From: Akkermansiaceae bacterium
GTDB lineage: Bacteria; Verrucomicrobiota; Verrucomicrobiia; Verrucomicrobiales; Akkermansiaceae
Reading direction: 5' to 3'
Length of the DNA: 15,591 nt
Assembly: GCA_011524615.1 (NCBI GenBank)
Contig: WTJZ01000047.1
Location: 1-15,591, forward strand
Shown: positions 15,503-15,591 of the stretch, piece by piece
Layout: the number at the start of each line of letters is the position of its first letter
How positions within the stretch are numbered: the stretch's first letter is position 1
Position numbers and translations under genes: made by a program
The notes under the pieces: model-generated
What the model saw: the letters and a program-made list of their open reading frames with translations, nothing else
Told to the model about the DNA's origin: nothing
The model's database searches: none

Positions 15503-15591
15503 ACTCCTTACGGTAGAGTGTCTGCCCCTTCTAGTTACTGTGCTGGTTCAGTGGGAATCGTACCTTCGGCTCTGAATTAATTAGAGAGGAA

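Noticed and set aside
15503..15591. Right-edge minus-strand frame open to TAG at 15531-15533
   Set aside because: Only about 19 codons are visible and they show no motif, so it cannot be told from chance. I see nothing else in these 89 bases.

Overview
The window looks like a chromosomal segment of a Verrucomicrobiota bacterium, or at least a member of the PVC superphylum. This is inferred from gene style, not from a marker gene. Pointers are an ECF sigma factor coupled to a membrane Ser/Thr kinase, a large secreted modular hydrolase with an EF-hand-like 'DSDNDG' linker and a C-terminal beta domain, a long YidC with a Lys-rich tail, and an HtrA-type protease with a degenerate second half. I saw no tRNA, rRNA, CRISPR, IS element or phage gene.

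Layout. (1) 1-2696, minus strand: an ECF sigma factor followed by a transmembrane Ser/Thr kinase with leucine-rich-like C-terminal repeats, joined by a GTGA overlap and ending at a hairpin. This block is visibly A+T-rich. (2) 2697-3180: a 484-base gap with the divergent promoters and what may be a decayed reading frame. (3) 3181-6450, plus strand: a 1089-residue secreted protein with F5/8C-like, dead SGNH-like, alpha/beta-hydrolase, Fn3, LamG and EF-hand-like modules. It converges on (4) 6726-7826, minus strand: a fused two-domain Lrp/AsnC-fold protein resembling siroheme decarboxylase (AhbA+AhbB, NirDL type). A bidirectional terminator lies between them. (5) 8006-11442, minus strand: an OmpA-like coiled-coil envelope protein, yidD and yidC, a probable operon ending at a strong terminator. 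(6) 11594-13789, minus strand: an HtrA/DegP-like exported protease with an active first half and a degenerate second half. (7) 14024-15443, plus strand: a second ECF sigma factor and its overlapping membrane-bound, Cys-rich anti-sigma-like protein, ending at a strong terminator.

Working together (inference): most of the window concerns the envelope. OmpA-like/YidD/YidC handle membrane-protein insertion and peptidoglycan attachment, the HtrA-like protein handles periplasmic quality control, and two separate ECF systems (one kinase-linked, one anti-sigma-linked) sense envelope or external signals. The kinase/sigma pair is divergent from the secreted hydrolase and could control it.

Most noteworthy: the kinase lacks the usual VAIK lysine and instead has a lysine in the glycine-rich strand at the spacing of eukaryotic WNK kinases; the SGNH module has lost its catalytic residues; the second HtrA half has Cys in place of Ser; and the conserved N-terminal helix of YidD lies upstream of any ATG/GTG/TTG start.
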